DNA from: JAHFOW01 sp964370795
GTDB taxonomy: Bacteria > Planctomycetota > Brocadiia > Brocadiales > Brocadiaceae
Assembly (NCBI GenBank): GCA_964370795.1
Contig: CAYJME010000146.1
Coordinates: 1-8,704 of the forward strand
Length of the DNA: 8,704 bases
Direction of reading: 5' to 3'
The notes below the pieces were generated by a model. The model did no database searches. It had not been told where the DNA came from and worked only from the letters and a program-made list of their open reading frames with translations. Below, in pieces: positions 6,462 to 8,704 of this stretch (positions are counted from its first letter, which is position 1; each line of letters begins with the position of its first letter). A program made the translations under genes and the position numbers.

Positions 6462-6638
6462 TTTAACGCAAAGTCGCAGAGAAATCTTTTTGTTTTGGTT
6501 TTCAAGTATACTCTAAAATCCTAATCATTATCGCAAAGCCGCAAAAATGCAAAATCGCAAAAAAACTCTTTTTATTTTGGTTTCTGGCTTAACTCTAAAA
6601 AACTTTGCATTCTTTGCGCCTTGGCGTCTTTGCGTTAA
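6462..6638. repeat. 177-bp palindromic repeat, copy downstream of the GxxExxY gene
   Basis: It begins tttaacgcaaagtcgcagag and ends gcgtctttgcgttaa, so its ends are inverted copies of each other. The interior has TTTTTGTTTTGGTTTTCAAG, further gcaaag arms, and CTTTGCATTCTTTGCGCC. It aligns along its whole length with 7075-7251 in the same orientation and has the same overall length. It is a different subfamily from the 2244-3048 array (tails aacgc/gcgttaa instead of ctcacgc/gcgtgag). It ends 12 bases before the wbjD start codon, so the AGGAG of wbjD lies just outside it. Confidence 0.8.
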
Positions 6639-6681
6639 GCGAATTTTTTTGTTGTCTTGGCGCTTTTGCTTTTATTGTTGA

Positions 6682-7062
6682 CTATAAACCATTAACAACA
6701 CGACGTATGCCTTTGGAAACAAGTGTTTCTCCAAAGTTGATTACCAGTCCCAGTCTCATTCCGGTCAATCGCTGATAGGTTAACAGTTGAGTCTCAAATA
6801 TAATATTGTAAGCAATCAACGCCTTGCATTCAACAACTACCTTATCGTTAACAAGCACATCCATCCGCAAGGGATTGGAAAGAGTGATCCCTTTATAAAT
6901 TATGGGCACTGTCACTTGCCTTTGAATATTCAAACCTTTCTGGGACAGTTCGAATACCAAAGCTTCTTCATAGACAGATTCCAAAAGACCCGGTCCTCCA
7001 AGGACACGGTGTACTTCTATTGCACAACCAACGATGATTTTGCTGATATCGTTTTCGTTCAT
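6682..7062 (-). CDS. GxxExxY family protein (PD-(D/E)XK nuclease-like fold), 126 aa
   Basis: The signature GLLESVYEEAL (25-35, G-x-x-E-x-x-Y) is clear. The nuclease-like core follows as RMDVLV (67-71, D68) and VVVECKAL (75-82, E78 and K80), then TQLLTYQRLTGMRLGLVINF (91-110) and a typical family ending GIRRVVNGL. I chose ATG at 7062 (MNENDISKII), the usual family start, with AAAGG about 10 bases upstream. A longer frame beginning at 7173 is translated from the upstream repeat and is not credible. Biochemical function of the family is unproven; a nuclease role is inferred from the fold. The gene has no obvious place in sugar metabolism. It lies between two 177-bp direct repeats that split the usual wbjC-wbjD adjacency, which points to insertion as a unit. 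Confidence 0.88.
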   Translation of the reverse strand: MNENDISKIIVGCAIEVHRVLGGPGLLESVYEEALVFELSQKGLNIQRQVTVPIIYKGITLSNPLRMDVLVNDKVVVECKALIAYNIIFETQLLTYQRLTGMRLGLVINFGETLVSKGIRRVVNGL

Positions 7063-7074
7063 TGTATCAAAACC

Positions 7075-7251
7075 TTTAACGCAAAGTCGCAAGGGTGCAA
7101 AGCCGCAGAGAAGTCTTCTTGTTTTGGTTTTCAAATCTACCCCTAGAATCCCATCATTAACGCAAAGACGCAAGGAAATTCTTTTGTTTTGGTTTTAGAC
7201 TTAACCCTAAAAACTTTGCGTTCTTTGCAACTTAGCGTCTTCTTGCGTTAA
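7075..7251. repeat. 177-bp palindromic repeat, copy upstream of the GxxExxY gene
   Basis: A direct copy of the element at 6462-6638, 613 bases away. Left arms tttaacgcaaagtcgcaagg (7075-7094) and ttaacgcaaagacgcaagg (7157-7175) face the right arm ending gcgtcttcttgcgttaa (7235-7251). It starts about 12 bases upstream of the GxxExxY start codon and ends only 4 bases from the stop of the WbjC-like gene (TAA at 7258-7256). It therefore fills the gap between the two genes almost exactly. Confidence 0.8.
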
Positions 7252-7255
7252 GCCT

Positions 7256-8443
7256 TTAGTCTTGTACCGGTTCGAAATACGTATCCGGGTTATCCGGATT
7301 AAATATCTGATTTGCCCAGAAAAGGACGATCATTTCACCATCGGTCAGATTCTCGATATGATGCGTATATCCAGGAGGGATGTCAACCACCTCAATCTTC
7401 TCATCGGACACCAGGTATTCGATCACATCCTTGTTAAGAACATGACGGAAACGGATTGCAGCCTTTCCCTGAATTAGACAAAATTTCTCGATCTTGCTAT
7501 CATGGTAGTGATTCCCCCGCGTTATATCCTTATACGTCTTCGAGACAAATATCTGACCGAAATGTTCAGACTTGATCAGTTCAAAGAGCGAGCCTCTATT
7601 GTCTGTCTTGATATCCAACGGATATGAGAAGTCACGACTATCAAGAAATGATAGATAGGTTGCATGCAGGCATCTCATAAAGTAGTCAGACAGATCCGGT
7701 ACCTTGAGGGTCATTCGCATATCCCGCAGGCTATAGATCTTTGCTGCAAGCTCGCCAAGAGTGACTTTGAAGACCCTGTCAACCTTGTAGAAACACGTGT
7801 CCTCTGCACCCTTACCCTCTCCCACCGGAGGTGAGGATTTTTCCTTGATGTCCTCAATCAACGGGAGGAGTTGGGAAGGATTATGATCCAGGTGTCGTGT
7901 AAAGTATCGCACAACATCGTCAATATAGACCAGTTCAATTTCATAATGAGGATCTGAAATATTAATTTCAAGACCTCGCGCTATATTGTGGCAGAAGGTT
8001 GCAACCACAGTATTATAGTTCGGCTTTGACCATTTTCCGAAGACACCTGGCAGACGGTAAATATAAATCGGAGCCCCTGTTTTTTTCTTGTATTCAACCA
8101 GAATATCCTCTGCGGCCTTCTTGCTCTTCCCATATGGGTTGTCACGTTCAGCCTGTATAGAAGAAGTAAGGAGTATCGGCACGCGCCTTCCTAATTTCTT
8201 CAGAATATCCACGAGAGATGCCGTTGACTGCGTATTGCCGGTCACAAATTCTGCAGGATCCTGTGGCCGGTTAACCCCTGCAATGTGATAGATAAAATCC
8301 GTATCTTTGAGGTGAGATTCAAGCATGCCAAGGTCATCAGCAGCATCAAAGGTCTTTATGACGACATCTTTATTTCTTCTAAGGGCTTCGGTCAGATTCT
8401 TCCCAATAAACCCCTTTGAGCCAGTGATTAAGACTGTTTGCAT
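7256..8443 (-). CDS. wbjC: Bifunctional UDP-sugar reductase/epimerase, WbjC/FnlB/CapF type (UDP-L-FucNAc synthesis)
   Basis: The second enzyme of UDP-L-FucNAc synthesis. In CapF the C-terminal cupin domain epimerises C3 of the 4-keto intermediate and the N-terminal SDR domain then reduces C4 using NADPH. SDR part: GSKGFIG (8-14), YHIAGVNRPQ (52-61), LTSSIQ (92-97), NPYGKSKKA (102-110; Y104, K108), RLPGVFGKW (130-138), VYIDDVV (172-178), and VFKVTLGELAAKI (224-236). Cupin part: DNRGSLFELIKS (281-292), GNHYHDSKIEKF (310-321, likely metal ligands H312, H314, E319) and IPPGYTHHIENL (355-366, H361). The start ATG at 8443 has a strong ribosome binding site, GAGGAGG, 5 bases upstream. At 395 aa it is about 26 longer than S. 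aureus CapF (369 aa), and most of the excess lies at 185-220, where SSPPVGEGKG (203-212) is encoded by a dispersed-repeat-like sequence. Confidence 0.92.
   Translation of the reverse strand: MQTVLITGSKGFIGKNLTEALRRNKDVVIKTFDAADDLGMLESHLKDTDFIYHIAGVNRPQDPAEFVTGNTQSTASLVDILKKLGRRVPILLTSSIQAERDNPYGKSKKAAEDILVEYKKKTGAPIYIYRLPGVFGKWSKPNYNTVVATFCHNIARGLEINISDPHYEIELVYIDDVVRYFTRHLDHNPSQLLPLIEDIKEKSSPPVGEGKGAEDTCFYKVDRVFKVTLGELAAKIYSLRDMRMTLKVPDLSDYFMRCLHATYLSFLDSRDFSYPLDIKTDNRGSLFELIKSEHFGQIFVSKTYKDITRGNHYHDSKIEKFCLIQGKAAIRFRHVLNKDVIEYLVSDEKIEVVDIPPGYTHHIENLTDGEMIVLFWANQIFNPDNPDTYFEPVQD
7808..7837 (-). repeat. Dispersed-repeat-like insert inside the wbjC coding region
   Basis: On the minus strand this segment reads CCTCACCTCCGGTGGGAGAG then GGTAAGGGT, the pattern of common intergenic repeats that give spurious SPPxxGEGxG or NPPLTPPxRG peptides. 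Its stretch GTGGGAGAGGGTAAGGGTG matches TTGGGAGGGGTTAGGGGTG at 8546-8564 on the plus strand at 15 of 19 positions. It encodes SSPPVGEGKG in frame. The flanking sequence suggests the insert may be somewhat longer than the part I can recognise. Confidence 0.5.
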
Positions 8444-8448
8444 AAAAG

Positions 8449-8455
8449 CCTCCTC
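8449..8455 (-). promoter_or_regulatory. Ribosome binding site of the WbjC-like gene
   Basis: GAGGAGG on the minus strand, 5 bases before the ATG at 8443-8441. It fixes this start and argues against the longer overlapping frame that begins at 8619. Confidence 0.8.
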
Positions 8456-8539
8456 ATAAGTTCAACTTCTTTTTTCGTAAACGCTGTTATTTTCATGATA
8501 GAGAGCAATAATTGGTATTTTACAATGGCACAAATTATT

Positions 8540-8564
8540 CCCCTCTTGGGAGGGGTTAGGGGTG
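8540..8564. repeat. Dispersed G/C-rich hairpin repeat
   Basis: CCCCTC-TTGG-GAGGGG (8540-8555) is a perfect 6-bp stem with a four-base loop, followed by ttaggggtg. This is a common intergenic repeat; read on the minus strand it gives the peptide NPPLTPPKRG, which makes the 8619-8428 frame look coding when it is not. It is related to the insert within wbjC. The 8444-8704 stretch otherwise holds no gene I can support. Confidence 0.65.
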
Positions 8565-8655
8565 GGTTCCTTGGTCGTGAAATCTCAATGAATAACTTAC
8601 GAATTACCGACTTACCCACCCAATGTCATCAAGTTAAGCTACCTGCCGTAAAAGT

Positions 8656-8700
8656 CCCCCTTAGACTTCGTCGTGAGCGCTCAGTCGAACGAAAAGGGGG
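8656..8700. repeat. Imperfect inverted repeat around TGAGCGCTCA
   Basis: CCCCCTT (8656-8662) pairs with AAGGGGG (8694-8700), TTCGT (8667-8671) with ACGAA (8689-8693), and the centre TGAGCGCTCA (8674-8683) is a perfect palindrome. Elements with the motif gagcgctcagtcgaac are frequent intergenic repeats in many bacterial genomes. It lies at the right edge of the window, upstream of wbjC in the direction of transcription, and could end a transcript entering from an upstream gene. Confidence 0.6.
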
Positions 8701-8704
8701 TTAA

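Noticed and set aside
7063..7173. 37-residue N-terminal extension of the GxxExxY protein
   Set aside because: It is translated from the 177-bp repeat (FAPLRLCVKG-type peptide). The family normally starts at MNENxIS, which is the ATG at 7062.
8495..8525. Possible promoter for wbjC (TTGTAA ... TATCAT on the minus strand)
   Set aside because: The spacing is 19 bases and the -35 match is weak; it is not strong enough to annotate.
8428..8619. 63-aa minus-strand ORF overlapping the wbjC start
   Set aside because: It contains NPPLTPPKRG from the hairpin repeat at 8540-8564, and wbjC has its own strong ribosome binding site.

Overview
The window is an L-fucosamine-type polysaccharide (O-antigen or capsule) biosynthesis block. 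Every gene I can support is on the minus strand, so transcription runs from position 8704 towards 1. Base composition is moderately AT-rich. Several kinds of dispersed, non-coding repeats lie in nearly every intergenic gap. The mix of acgcaaagacgc palindromes, a tgtcattgcgag/cgaagcaatct inverted repeat and cccctc..gagggg hairpins is typical of repeat-rich environmental genomes such as anammox planctomycetes, some deltaproteobacteria and Nitrospirota. I cannot fix the taxon from this sequence.

In transcription order: a 260-base leader with dispersed hairpins (8444-8704); a WbjC/FnlB/CapF-type bifunctional reductase/epimerase (8443-7256); a small GxxExxY (PD-(D/E)XK-type) protein gene (7062-6682) bracketed by two 177-bp direct repeats; a WbjD/FnlC/CapG-type UDP-sugar 2-epimerase (6450-5320); a WbuB/WbjE-type glycosyltransferase (5238-3988); an overlapping WbjF/WbpV-type NAD-dependent sugar dehydrogenase/epimerase (4003-3011); an 800-base gap holding an ordered array of palindromic repeat arms and two overlapping small ORFs; a WbpL/WecA-type polyprenyl-phosphate sugar-1-phosphate transferase (2211-1180); a 500-base gap with a strong hairpin and a dispersed inverted repeat; a small unrecognised GC-richer gene (646-269); an 89-bp MITE-like element; and the 3' remnant of a membrane glycosyltransferase running off the left edge.

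The gene order C-D-E-F-L matches the wbjC-wbjD-wbjE-wbjF-wbpL block as I recall it from the Pseudomonas aeruginosa O11 locus. The implied pathway is: WbjC and WbjD complete UDP-L-FucNAc; the WbjF-like enzyme makes UDP-D-FucNAc or UDP-D-QuiNAc; the WbpL-like enzyme puts that sugar on undecaprenyl phosphate; and the WbuB/WbjE-like transferase adds L-FucNAc. The first pathway enzyme (WbjB, 5-inverting 4,6-dehydratase) is not in the window and would be expected to the right of 8704.

The most unusual feature is the repeat architecture. Between 2244 and 3048 the repeat arms alternate strictly left-right with a constant 22-base linker between modules. One of the four modules carries two small ORFs in its loop, while the others have loops of only 30-53 bases. 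A second subfamily of the repeat flanks the GxxExxY gene. Repeats also reach into two coding regions: the WbjF-like C-terminus is encoded by a repeat arm, and the WbjC-like protein has an in-frame repeat-like insert.
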